Positions 1 to 6,829 of a stretch of 21,874 bases of DNA are shown here, piece after piece (positions within the stretch are counted from its first letter, which is position 1; each line of letters opens with the position of its first letter). The notes under the pieces are model-generated. The model was not told the origin of the DNA, searched no databases, and worked only from the letters and a program-made list of their open reading frames with translations. The position numbers were made by a program, and so were the translations under genes. This DNA is from a virus, in IMG/VR virus record IMGVR_UViG_3300048032_000284, positions 1-21,874 of that record, one strand, 5' to 3'.

Positions 1-2118
1 TACGGCGACGGATTTCCAGATGTAGATAATCCAGTTAACGAGATTCTCACAATTGCATATAAGAGTTCAAAGGATGATACGTATCGAGTATGGGGAATGA
101 AGCCATACGATGCTACAAAGACAGAACTTAATGGAGTCAATATTGATTATCGTCAATACACAGCTGAGTCTTCAATGCTCGAGGCATTTATCAACTATTG
201 GGCGAAAGAGGAAAATATTCCAGATGTTATCACAGGTTGGAATACGCGTTTCTTCGATATTCCATATATGGTATCACGTATGGTTTTTCTCCTTGGTGAA
301 GATAAGGTTAAGGAGCTATCCCCTTGGAAAAAGATTGATCGTAGAGAGATTGCTGTTCGAGGTCGTAAGCAAGTTACCTTTGATATAGTTGGCATTCAAC
401 ACCTCGACTATATGGAGCTCTTTAAGAAGTTCGCATATACGTATGGTAACCAAGAATCATATTCGTTGAATCATATTTCAAGTATAGTCCTTGGTGAAAA
501 GAAGCTCGACTATTCTGAGGTTGGTACACTTCGTGATTTATATGATGCAGACTTTCAAATGTTTGTTGACTACAATATCAAAGACGTTGAACTTATCGAA
601 CGTATGGAAGAAAAGCTTGGTCTTATTACTCTTGTATTAACAATGGCATATCTCGGTGGAGTTAATTATGGAGACACTCTTGGCACTACTGCAATATGGG
701 ATTCAATTATCTTTCGTCGACTAGCTCGTTCCCGAATCGCTGTACTTCCATCAGAAGAATCTCAGACTGAATCATATCCAGGTGGATTCGTTAAAGATGT
801 GCATGTAGGAATGCATGATTGGGTAATGTCATTTGACTTAAACTCTCTATATCCAAATTTGATTGTGCAGTATAACATGTCTCCTGAAACATTGATTGAT
901 GCTACTTCTAATGCTGATGGTGCACAAGCTTCGAATGGTGCTAGGTTTACTAAAGAAAAGAAAGGCATTGTTCCTGAAATTGTTGAGGAACTATATACTA
1001 AACGTGTTACAATTAAGCAAGAGATGTTAGAAGCAAAACGTAAGCTTGAAGTCATATCAACGAATGAAAAGTATGAGCATCAACAAATGACCTCACAAGT
1101 CGCGCGCCTCGAGACTCTACAGACTGCAATCAAGATTCTTCTTAATTCGCTTTACGGTGCAATGGGTAACAAGTATTTTCGTTACTTTGATCTTCGCATT
1201 GCTTCTGGAATTACTCTCACTGGTCAAGAAGTGATTAAACATGCAGAGAAAAGTGTTAATGAGTTTCTTAATGGTTTTATTGGAGAGTCTAAAGATCGAG
1301 TAGTTGCTATGGATACTGATTCAGTTTATATCTGTGCAAAGGATGTTGTTGATAAGTTTAAACCAAAAAATCCTGTTGCATTCCTCGATGAATTTGGTTC
1401 TAAAGCAATCGAACCAATGTTATCAAAAGCATTTGATGAATTTGCTGAACGCACAAATGCGTATAGTAACCGTATGGTTATGAAGCGAGAGGCAATTGCT
1501 GATCGTGGCATTTGGGTTGCAAAGAAGCGATATATCCTCAATGTTCATAATAATGAAGGTGTTCAATATGCAGAACCAAAGATCAAGATCATGGGTCTTG
1601 AGGCAGTGAAGTCATCTACTCCGCAATCGTGCCGTACAGTCATGAATGAAATGTTTAAAATCATTGTAACAGGAGAAGAAGAAAAAACACAAGAAGCAAT
1701 CGCGATATTTAAGAAGCACTTTAAGACTCTTTCTCCTGATCAAGTAGCGTTTCCTCGAGGTGTTACTGATATTACAAAGTGGGCATCGCGCGGTACTATA
1801 TACAAAAAAGGTACACCAATCCACGTTCGTGGTTCTCTTCTCTATAATGATCAGTTAAAGTCTCGAGGCCTTAATCGTAAATACCAAGTTATTCAAAATG
1901 GTGATAAGATTAAGTTCTTGTATATGCTTATGCCAAATACTCTTCGTGAAAACGTTGTAGCCTTTCCAGACTTTTTGCCTAATGAATTAGAGCTTGATAA
2001 ATATATCGATTATGATAAGCAATTTCAAAAGGCATTTCTTGATCCTATTGAAATTATTCTTAAAGCTATAGGATGGACATCGGAGCCTCAGGCTGACCTT
2101 CAGCAATTCTTCTTTTAG
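1..2118 (+). CDS. 43: DNA polymerase gp43, family B, 5' truncated by window edge
   Basis: This is the replicative DNA polymerase with 3'-5' proofreading. The frame is open from base 1, so the gene starts upstream; 705 residues are visible against about 900 in T4 gp43. The first visible residues (YGDGFPD) correspond to the stretch just after the Exo I motif (DIE), which lies outside the window. Exo II (GWNTRFFD) is near 235-258 and Exo III (YNIKD) near 570-585. Polymerase motif A (DLNSLYPNL) is near 835-861, motif B (KILLNSLYG) near 1132-1158 and motif C (DTDS) at 1312-1323. The C-terminus ends LQQFFF, which resembles the sliding-clamp-binding tail of T4-type polymerases. All catalytic motifs look intact and there is no frameshift or intein. 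The assignment is very secure; only the start is unknown. Confidence 0.97.
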   Translation, partial: YGDGFPDVDNPVNEILTIAYKSSKDDTYRVWGMKPYDATKTELNGVNIDYRQYTAESSMLEAFINYWAKEENIPDVITGWNTRFFDIPYMVSRMVFLLGEDKVKELSPWKKIDRREIAVRGRKQVTFDIVGIQHLDYMELFKKFAYTYGNQESYSLNHISSIVLGEKKLDYSEVGTLRDLYDADFQMFVDYNIKDVELIERMEEKLGLITLVLTMAYLGGVNYGDTLGTTAIWDSIIFRRLARSRIAVLPSEESQTESYPGGFVKDVHVGMHDWVMSFDLNSLYPNLIVQYNMSPETLIDATSNADGAQASNGARFTKEKKGIVPEIVEELYTKRVTIKQEMLEAKRKLEVISTNEKYEHQQMTSQVARLETLQTAIKILLNSLYGAMGNKYFRYFDLRIASGITLTGQEVIKHAEKSVNEFLNGFIGESKDRVVAMDTDSVYICAKDVVDKFKPKNPVAFLDEFGSKAIEPMLSKAFDEFAERTNAYSNRMVMKREAIADRGIWVAKKRYILNVHNNEGVQYAEPKIKIMGLEAVKSSTPQSCRTVMNEMFKIIVTGEEEKTQEAIAIFKKHFKTLSPDQVAFPRGVTDITKWASRGTIYKKGTPIHVRGSLLYNDQLKSRGLNRKYQVIQNGDKIKFLYMLMPNTLRENVVAFPDFLPNELELDKYIDYDKQFQKAFLDPIEIILKAIGWTSEPQADLQQFFF

Positions 2119-2120
2119 AG

Positions 2121-2149
2121 TTTACAAAATACACAAAATAATATATAAT
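2121..2149 (+). promoter_or_regulatory. Sigma70-like promoter TTTACA-17-TATAAT
   Basis: The -35 hexamer TTTACA is at 2121-2126 and the perfect -10 TATAAT at 2144-2149, with a 17-base spacer. It begins three bases after the gp43 stop. The ATG of the MazG-like gene is only 9 bases after the -10, so the predicted transcript would have almost no 5' leader. The same layout recurs at five other places in the window. Confidence 0.75.
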
Positions 2150-2158
2150 ATATAACTT

Positions 2159-2569
2159 ATGAGTAACAACTGGCCAAAAGACATAAATGAAATGCATACT
2201 AAATTTGGTGTGCGAAATGCCGTAAAGAATTTCGATAGTGTAATGCTACGAACATTCTTACGTTTTAGATTAGACTTCCTCCACGAGGAATTGGGAGAAA
2301 CTGAAAAAGCGGCAGAAGCTGGCAAACCTATCGATGCAGAAGAAGTGGTTGATGGTTTGATTGACCTATGCGTTGTGGCTATCGGCACACTTGACGCGCT
2401 TGGTGTAGATCCTTATAAAGCTTGGGATGAAGTTCATAAAGCAAATATGTCAAAAGAAGTTGGTATTAAAGAGGGTAGAGATAACCCGCTTGGCCTTCCA
2501 GATTTGTGCAAGCCAGAAGGGTGGGTAGCACCAAGCCACAAAGGAAACCACGGTGATCTAGCTAAATAG
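2159..2569 (+). CDS. MazG-like all-alpha NTP pyrophosphohydrolase
   Basis: This 136-residue protein has the signature of the all-alpha NTP pyrophosphatase (MazG / PRA-PH-like) superfamily. HEELGE (E43, E44, E47) forms the EExxE half, and EEVVDGLID (E62, D65) the ExxD half that binds magnesium. A further block, KAWDEVHKANMSK near residues 87-99, matches the conserved end of phosphoribosyl-ATP pyrophosphohydrolase-like members. The family hydrolyses nucleoside triphosphates to monophosphates and pyrophosphate. In phages it is proposed to clear non-canonical dNTPs or lower alarmone levels. The exact substrate cannot be read from sequence, though a role in cleaning the dNTP pool fits the DNA-modification genes downstream. 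It is driven by the promoter at 2121-2149 and starts without a Shine-Dalgarno site. Confidence 0.85.
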   Translation: MSNNWPKDINEMHTKFGVRNAVKNFDSVMLRTFLRFRLDFLHEELGETEKAAEAGKPIDAEEVVDGLIDLCVVAIGTLDALGVDPYKAWDEVHKANMSKEVGIKEGRDNPLGLPDLCKPEGWVAPSHKGNHGDLAK

Positions 2570-2573
2570 AAAT

Positions 2574-3506
2574 ATGTCTTACTCTCTTACGATCTACAAA
2601 AATATTTTCGATAATAAGACTCATAAGTCAATGAGCTTTGGCTCGCTTGAGAAGTTCGAAAATTTATTGTATGATTTGTCAAAGCAGCCTGGATATAAGC
2701 CAAAGAAAGGTGAATTCAAAGAAGGTTCACCGCTTATATCTCCAGCAGCATATGTCAATGGTGAAACACGTAAGAATGTAAACGTAACACAGTGGTCAAA
2801 GTGGGCAGCATTGGATGTCGATGAGTATGATACGTCATTTGAAGAAGCAATAAAGGTGTTTAAAGATCACTACTTTATTTGCTACTCATCGGCATCCTCG
2901 ACGAAGGAGCATCCTAAGTTTAGAATTGTATTTCCACTTTCCGATAAAGTTCCAGCTGATAAGATTAGACACTTTTGGTTTGCTCTTAATACCGAATTTA
3001 ATTCGCTTGGTGATAAACAAACTAAGGATTTAAGTCGAATGTATTATGTTCCAGCACAGTATCCGAATGCATATAATTTTATCTTTACTCATAAAGGACC
3101 ATTACTTGATCCTTACAAGTTAATGGATAAACACGAATTCGTAAATGGATTTAAAAATACATTTGCCGATAAACTTCCAGATCATATTCGTGAGGAAATA
3201 CAAAAATACCGAGAGACCAAATTGACAAATACATCTATTACATGGTCGTCATATTCAGATTGTCCATTCGTGAATAAACATCTTGTTATGGAGTATAAGA
3301 CTATTAACTCATCTGGATGGTATTCAAAAATGTATTCTATTATGGTGTCTATTTCAGCTAATGCGATAAAGCGCGGATATCCAATTACTCCTGAAGAGGT
3401 ATCAAGACTTTGCACAGAAATTGATCAAGATACTGGTGGATGGTATAATAATCGTCCTTTAGTTCTCGAGGCTGCAAGAGCAATCGATTATGCGCTAAAG
3501 GCGTGA
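2574..3506 (+). CDS. Stand-alone primase-polymerase-like (AEP superfamily) protein
   Basis: This 310-residue protein carries the pattern of archaeo-eukaryotic primase / PrimPol catalytic cores. There is a D-x-D pair after a beta strand (WAALDVDEYD, D81 and D83). A serine-rich turn then leads to a K/R-rich strand (SSTKEHPKFRIVFPL, about residues 108-122), and a D-x-S-R block follows (KDLSRMYYVPAQYP, about 151-164). Such cores make primers or extend DNA. No P-loop helicase domain is fused, unlike phage D5 or plasmid primases; the C-terminal ~130 residues are of unknown nature. It follows the MazG-like gene by four bases. T4 itself uses a DnaG-type primase (gp61), which is not seen in this window. 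The fold assignment is by motif only; an alternative is a degenerate AEP-like nuclease or RepB-like protein. Confidence 0.6.
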   Translation: MSYSLTIYKNIFDNKTHKSMSFGSLEKFENLLYDLSKQPGYKPKKGEFKEGSPLISPAAYVNGETRKNVNVTQWSKWAALDVDEYDTSFEEAIKVFKDHYFICYSSASSTKEHPKFRIVFPLSDKVPADKIRHFWFALNTEFNSLGDKQTKDLSRMYYVPAQYPNAYNFIFTHKGPLLDPYKLMDKHEFVNGFKNTFADKLPDHIREEIQKYRETKLTNTSITWSSYSDCPFVNKHLVMEYKTINSSGWYSKMYSIMVSISANAIKRGYPITPEEVSRLCTEIDQDTGGWYNNRPLVLEAARAIDYALKA

Positions 3507-3511
3507 CAATT

Positions 3512-3548
3512 TGTGAATTTTTGGAACATTTTTTGTACCAAATTCATA
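3512..3548 (+). terminator. Hairpin after the AEP-like gene, possible terminator
   Basis: The left arm 3512-3528 pairs with the right arm 3534-3548 around a T-only loop. The stem has one A-A mismatch, one G-U pair and a 2-base bulge. It sits just after the stop codon at 3506 and before the promoter at 3579. There is no clean T-run after the stem, so it may stabilise the 3' end rather than terminate transcription. Confidence 0.4.
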
Positions 3549-3578
3549 ACTAATTGGCTATCAAAGATGTAATGCCTA

Positions 3579-3606
3579 TGTACAATTGTGTGATTTATGG
3601 TATAAT
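3579..3606 (+). promoter_or_regulatory. Sigma70-like promoter TGTACA-16-TATAAT
   Basis: TGTACA (3579-3584) and TATAAT (3601-3606) are separated by 16 bases. The motif TTTATGG directly before the -10 is shared letter for letter with the uvsX promoter (11694-11700). Here the ATG at 3641 leaves a leader of about 28 bases. The promoter serves the run of small genes that begins at 3641. Confidence 0.75.
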
Positions 3607-3640
3607 TAATACTGTAACCAACTAATAGAGCTTATATATT

Positions 3641-3865
3641 ATGAAAAAACCAATACTACGCATCATCGACAATCCTTACGGATCAAAGTTCACCTCCACT
3701 GACACCTCCACTGGCGTCACAGTAGACATTAAAGAGTCTACAGCTCGCGGATTTGCGAAAATCACTTCTGGAGTGTTTCTCACAGCTCGTGCCAATGTCA
3801 ACCTCAAGAGTGTACCACAGCACGAGATTTTCCCCGGCACCTCTTCTGCCCTCGCCTCCCTTTAA
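3641..3865 (+). CDS. Small hypothetical protein, C-rich coding sequence
   Basis: I do not recognise this 74-residue protein. It is the first ORF after the promoter at 3579-3606 and starts in the recurrent TATTATG context without a Shine-Dalgarno site. It is rich in S and T, with no signal peptide, membrane segment or known motif visible. Its base composition is odd: long C-rich runs such as the near-repeat CACCTCCACTGACACCTCCACTGG at the start of the coding region, and a C-rich end, contrast with the A/T-ending codons of every neighbour. That could mean recent acquisition or a constrained nucleic-acid function. The promoter and its placement between genes argue that it is real, but no function is proposed. 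Confidence 0.55.
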   Translation: MKKPILRIIDNPYGSKFTSTDTSTGVTVDIKESTARGFAKITSGVFLTARANVNLKSVPQHEIFPGTSSALASL

Positions 3866-3887
3866 TTTACGAAAGAATATTTATATT

Positions 3888-4223
3888 ATGAAAATGACAA
3901 ACGAAATGACTGATGCTATAGCTAACCTTCACGAAGCCATGAAAGCTGATTATAATCGCTTTATGGCAGGTGATGATCCTATTAAAAATGAGATGCGAGA
4001 GGAATATGCTAATTCGCTTAGCTATAAATCTGGTTCAAAATACATCGCAATTAGGACAGGTGGAGGAGCCCACTCTTTCATCGTTAATACCGATACAGAT
4101 AAGAAATTCTCGTATGGCGATATTCTTAAAGCTGCTTCGTGGAAAGCCCCAACCCGAAACTTTGCTCGCGGAAACATCTTTGTCGATGAAGATCTTCCTA
4201 AGATTGCTTGGACTGGAGCATAA
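3888..4223 (+). CDS. Conserved small phage protein of unknown function
   Basis: This 111-residue protein begins MKMTNEMTD. The frame is open further upstream, but the ATG at 3888 is chosen because it follows the previous stop and lies in the ACGAAAG-AATATTTATATTATG leader that recurs before 4768. The C-terminal half carries a sequence type that I recall from many unrelated phages: a KYIAI strand, AHSFIV, then GDILKAASWKAP and FARGNIF. This is typical of a small conserved family without assigned function. It looks soluble, with no membrane segment. It is probably a host-interaction or accessory protein of the early/middle small-gene cluster. Family recognition comes from memory of the motif and was not searched. 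Confidence 0.75.
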   Translation: MKMTNEMTDAIANLHEAMKADYNRFMAGDDPIKNEMREEYANSLSYKSGSKYIAIRTGGGAHSFIVNTDTDKKFSYGDILKAASWKAPTRNFARGNIFVDEDLPKIAWTGA

Positions 4224-4248
4224 CAACAAACATAATTGTAATATAGCT

Positions 4249-4680
4249 ATGGGTAAAACTTATATTAAAACATATGATCTTTCGAAAGTTTGGCCACCAG
4301 CGGAGATACTTCGTTGGTGCTCTCGAAATAACTTTAATCGAGGTGCAGCGTCTGATCTTGGGAATAATTATAGCGTCATTAAAGATCGACTAGATAATTG
4401 TTTACTATACGACTATGGGCATTTAATGGTTGCACATGATGGAGAAAAATATACTGGTTGGGGATTAGCATATAATCGCCATGAACAGAAAGAGTTTCAA
4501 TGTTATGTGATGCCACGTCAACGTAGAAAAGGTATTGGCTCGCGTCTCCTTAAAAAGGCATGTTCAATTTATAATCGAGTAGAGATATATTCACATGGAA
4601 CAAGCGAATATTTCTATAAAGCAAATGGTATGACTAAGAACGAAGCTATCACAGGAAAGCGTTTAAAAAAATCAAAATAA
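4249..4680 (+). CDS. GNAT-family N-acetyltransferase
   Basis: This 143-residue protein has the acetyl-CoA-binding motif A of GNAT acetyltransferases. A beta strand (FQCYVM) leads into RQRRKGIGSRLLKKA (the R/Q-x-x-G-x-G/A loop and following helix, about residues 84-98). A YFYKANGM segment near residues 124-131 matches the usual C-terminal element. The open frame extends upstream to 3970, but that part overlaps the previous gene in another frame and has non-protein-like composition, so the ATG at 4249 after a short intergenic gap is chosen. A weak promoter candidate, TTGGAC-17-CATAAT, lies at 4208-4236. The substrate (protein, small molecule or base) cannot be told. An acetyltransferase of host proteins or of nucleotides is possible. 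Confidence 0.75.
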   Translation: MGKTYIKTYDLSKVWPPAEILRWCSRNNFNRGAASDLGNNYSVIKDRLDNCLLYDYGHLMVAHDGEKYTGWGLAYNRHEQKEFQCYVMPRQRRKGIGSRLLKKACSIYNRVEIYSHGTSEYFYKANGMTKNEAITGKRLKKSK

Positions 4681-4681
4681 A

Positions 4682-4771
4682 ATGAATTCAAACTTAAGAG
4701 CTATATTAGGATTAGGCAATGCTCCGATTCGTGAAGTCACTCTAATCCACGAAAGGAAATTTATATTATGA
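4682..4771 (+). CDS. 29-residue ORF sharing the RAILGL..xPxREV motif
   Basis: A tiny ORF starts two bases after the GNAT stop and ends in an ATGA overlap with the gene at 4768. Its product, MNSNLRAILGLGNAPIREV followed by ten residues, closely matches the N-terminus of the protein at 5039 (NIRAILGLDEPPTREV): 11 of 16 positions are identical. Such similarity between two tiny neighbouring frames argues that the reading frame is used. It is either a true small peptide or a remnant of a duplication truncated by the next gene. It has no known function. It is too short for routine gene callers. Confidence 0.5.
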   Translation: MNSNLRAILGLGNAPIREVTLIHERKFIL

Positions 4772-5049
4772 ATACACGTACATCAGACTATTATGTCGAA
4801 ACAGTTCACCACCACTCAGTTGCTGGTAAAAAGCGCATTGCCGATTTACGAGCAAAAGTGAAGGCTGATGATATCCGCTATGGGTACTCTCGTCGAGTAA
4901 TGTTACAAGGTCGTATGGGTAAGAACAATCCAAATGCTTACAAGTACTCAGTGAAGAATCCACCGAACACTTGGTCTGGTTCACACTCTCATCAGCGCAT
5001 TAAACTTGCCGATGCTGCTACTGCAGACATATACATTTATGACCGCTAA
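4768..5049 (+). CDS. Small basic conserved phage protein
   Basis: This 93-residue basic protein is rich in R, K, H and Y. It has an HHH cluster near residues 14-16 and the blocks RMGKNNPNAYKY (about 49-60) and SHQRIKLADAA (about 74-84). The C-terminal block resembles small proteins I recall from marine T4-like phages, but I cannot name a function. It is one of the few genes here with a Shine-Dalgarno-like stretch (GAAAGGAAA, centred about 12 bases before the ATG). The same leader stands before the gene at 3888. Its start overlaps the stop of the 29-residue ORF (ATGA), and its end overlaps the start of the next gene, so the three are probably translated as a coupled set. Confidence 0.7.
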   Translation: MNTRTSDYYVETVHHHSVAGKKRIADLRAKVKADDIRYGYSRRVMLQGRMGKNNPNAYKYSVKNPPNTWSGSHSHQRIKLADAATADIYIYDR

Positions 5050-5242
5050 TATTAGAGCAATTTTAGGATTAGACGAACCACCCACGCGCGAAGTAAATCG
5101 CAATCGTAAAGGTATAATGTCGTATTCCTCTAAAGATGCGGGGTCCATACAACTCTTCACCAACGATAGTTGGGAGCGGAATAAAAAATACTATGTTCCA
5201 AATGGTCCACGTAGTTGTGTTAAGAACTTTATGAGAGGTTAA
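5039..5242 (+). CDS. Small hypothetical protein with RAILGL..xPxREV N-terminus
   Basis: This 67-residue protein starts MTANIRAILGLDEPPTREV. The frame is open upstream to 5006, but the ATG at 5039 is preferred because it gives this N-terminus, which is shared with the 29-residue ORF at 4682, and a short overlap with the stop of the preceding gene at 5047-5049. The rest is polar, with SYSSKDAGS and a basic C-terminus (PRSCVKNFMRG). No known domain is visible. The gene ends just before the promoter at 5251-5279. Confidence 0.6.
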   Translation: MTANIRAILGLDEPPTREVNRNRKGIMSYSSKDAGSIQLFTNDSWERNKKYYVPNGPRSCVKNFMRG

Positions 5243-5250
5243 TTTAAATA

Positions 5251-5279
5251 TGTACATATAATACCAAATACGTTATAAT
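5251..5279 (+). promoter_or_regulatory. Sigma70-like promoter TGTACA-17-TATAAT, predicted leaderless
   Basis: TGTACA (5251-5256), a 17-base spacer and TATAAT (5274-5279) are followed after exactly six bases by the ATG of the hydroxymethylase gene at 5286. A start site 7 bases after the -10 would coincide with the A of the start codon. The transcript of the modification block would then be leaderless. Confidence 0.8.
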
Positions 5280-5285
5280 AATATT

Positions 5286-6029
5286 ATGCAAAATATAGTT
5301 AAAGATATACGCGAAATTTTCGTACAAAAGTTTAATGATGACGAGTTTGTCACAGATAAAACAGGAGTAAAAACCATTGAAATTGTTGGTGCTTCATTCT
5401 TAGCAGATGAAGTTGCTATCTTTGGTACACCTGACCAAAATTACATTGATCGTGAAATTCAATGGTATGAATCGCAATCGTGCAATGTGAATGATCTTGT
5501 TCCAACTCCAAAGATTTGGCAAGAGATATCAGATAAAGACGGTATGATTCATTCGAATTATGGTCATCTAATATTTAGCGCTGAAAACAAACATCAATAT
5601 AAGCGTTGTCTCGAGCATCTCTCTTTAAATTCTAATACTCGTCGTGCTGTAATGATTTATACGCGACCAACTATGCATACCGAATATAATCTTAATGGTA
5701 TGTCTGACTTTATCTGCACAAATGCTGTTCAGTATCTTATCCGCGATAATATGCTACATGCGATTGTTCAAATGCGATCTAATGATGTTGTCTTTGGTTA
5801 TCGTAATGATTCAGCTTGGCAAGAGTATGTACTCAATAAGTTGGCTAATGATCTTGGTATTGCAGCTGGTGGCATAACATGGCAAGTTGGCTCTCTTCAT
5901 GTATATGAACGCCACTTTAAGTATATTGAAGAGTTTATCACTACCGAAAAAAAGAAAGTTAACACAATTAAACTAGTAGATCATGCTATGGGAAACTATA
6001 TGCGAGGAGTAACTGAATTTTATGATTAG
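5286..6029 (+). CDS. 42: dCMP hydroxymethylase (T4 gp42-like)
   Basis: This 247-residue enzyme (T4 gp42 has 246) converts dCMP to 5-hydroxymethyl-dCMP using methylene-tetrahydrofolate. It belongs to the thymidylate synthase fold. Conserved blocks match T4 gp42 closely: DKTGVKTIEIVGASF (24-38), REIQWY (56-61), SNYG (90-93), MIYTRP (123-128), GMSDFICTNAVQYLIRD (138-154), QMRSNDVVFGYRND (162-175) and GSLHVYERH (202-210). The nucleophile is C144 (T4 C148). D175 replaces the Asn of thymidylate synthases, as D179 does in T4; this change switches specificity from dUMP to dCMP. It is transcribed from the leaderless promoter just upstream, and its end overlaps the nuclease gene by 8 bases. It strongly implies hydroxymethylcytosine in the phage DNA. 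Confidence 0.95.
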   Translation: MQNIVKDIREIFVQKFNDDEFVTDKTGVKTIEIVGASFLADEVAIFGTPDQNYIDREIQWYESQSCNVNDLVPTPKIWQEISDKDGMIHSNYGHLIFSAENKHQYKRCLEHLSLNSNTRRAVMIYTRPTMHTEYNLNGMSDFICTNAVQYLIRDNMLHAIVQMRSNDVVFGYRNDSAWQEYVLNKLANDLGIAAGGITWQVGSLHVYERHFKYIEEFITTEKKKVNTIKLVDHAMGNYMRGVTEFYD

Positions 6030-6465
6030 TATGAAATTTAATGCAAGGGAATTAAACCAAGACCACTACGTTCGCCGCGCTAAAGAAGAAGCTTCGCAAA
6101 TATACGCGAAGCCTGACACCCGCAGAGGTCGCAGTTTTGTCAATATACTTCAGACTACTTTGTATGGCCATGCTCCTGAAGTGTACCTTATTGATAGGTG
6201 TGGGTTCACTGACGACGAGCGTCCTTACAAGGATGTGATTGATACTGACGGAAATTACGTAGAAGTTAAGGCCACAAAAGGTGACTACTATGTTCCATAC
6301 GTTTTAAAGAGAGCGAACGAAGCAAAACAGATAACGTGGAAAAAGTATCCAGACATCCTTTACATTTTTATCGGCGATAAGAAAACAGCCGATTACGAAT
6401 TAGAAGGAGTTTATAAGTGGAATGGCACCCAATTTGTTTTACAACCTACAACAAACATAGTATAA
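6022..6465 (+). CDS. PD-(D/E)XK-like nuclease
   Basis: This 147-residue protein has a restriction-endonuclease-like core. A helix carries E53, then an acidic strand YKDVIDTDGNYVEVKA follows (about residues 69-84). This gives D71 or D74 and the E81-V-K83 pair of the PD-(D/E)XK active site, after which come KKYPDILYIFIGD and a final strand. It starts inside the end of the hydroxymethylase gene (8-base overlap); a second in-frame ATG at 6031 is possible. Tight coupling to gp42 suggests a nuclease that spares modified phage DNA and cuts unmodified DNA, functionally like T4 host-DNA degradation enzymes. That role is inference; the active-site pattern is visible. The last 28 bases carry the promoter of the next gene. 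Confidence 0.65.
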   Translation: MISMKFNARELNQDHYVRRAKEEASQIYAKPDTRRGRSFVNILQTTLYGHAPEVYLIDRCGFTDDERPYKDVIDTDGNYVEVKATKGDYYVPYVLKRANEAKQITWKKYPDILYIFIGDKKTADYELEGVYKWNGTQFVLQPTTNIV

Positions 6466-6466
6466 T
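6438..6466 (+). promoter_or_regulatory. Sigma70-like promoter TTTACA-17-TATAAT, predicted leaderless
   Basis: TTTACA (6438-6443) and TATAAT (6461-6466) lie inside the 3' end of the nuclease gene with a 17-base spacer. The ATG at 6473 follows the -10 after exactly six bases, as at 5286 and 9745. Confidence 0.8.
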
Positions 6467-6472
6467 AATAAT

Positions 6473-6829
6473 ATGAAAAGCGAAAAAGAATCTATTAAAG
6501 TCTTACAAGAATGTGCCGAGTTGCAGATTAAAAAGGGTAATGATTATCAAAATCCCAATAGTCGTATTCGTCAAGCAGATTACTATCCACGTGGTGTATC
6601 AACTATTCTTGACATTGTTCATGCTAAGGTGCTTCGTATGCAGTCAGTTATTGAAGCTATGGAGAATGATCCCAACTATGATCCAAACTTTGAATCTCTT
6701 GAAGATTCAGCAAAAGATTTGATTAATTATGGTTCGTTCATTACTTCGTATATTCGCGGTGGAATGGATGGTCAAAAGATTGATCGTGATTTTCTTAATC
6801 GTAAGATTACTTTAGACAATGCTAAATAA
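6473..6829 (+). CDS. Nmad1 / DUF1599-like protein
   Basis: This 118-residue protein has the features of the small helical family called nucleotide modification associated domain 1 (DUF1599). An N-terminal helix leads to KKGNDYQNP (about residues 20-28), then a hydrophobic/basic helix STILDIVHAKVLRM (43-56). A C-terminal helix follows with SLEDSAKDLINYGSF (about 75-89). The D-Y of KGNDY and the paired acidic residues of EDSAKDLINY are the sort of conserved polar positions expected. The family was named for its recurrence next to DNA-modification genes in phages, and that is the context here, between gp42 and dCMP deaminase. Its reaction is not established to my knowledge. The assignment is by motif and context only. 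Confidence 0.6.
   Translation: MKSEKESIKVLQECAELQIKKGNDYQNPNSRIRQADYYPRGVSTILDIVHAKVLRMQSVIEAMENDPNYDPNFESLEDSAKDLINYGSFITSYIRGGMDGQKIDRDFLNRKITLDNAK

Noticed and set aside
3878-3885. TATTTATA, a late promoter on the minus strand
   Set aside because: It is part of the repeated start leader of the gene at 3888 and points to no minus-strand gene.
3970-4248. N-terminal extension of the acetyltransferase frame
   Set aside because: It overlaps the gene at 3888 in another frame and reads as non-protein-like sequence; GNAT length and motif position fit a start at 4249.
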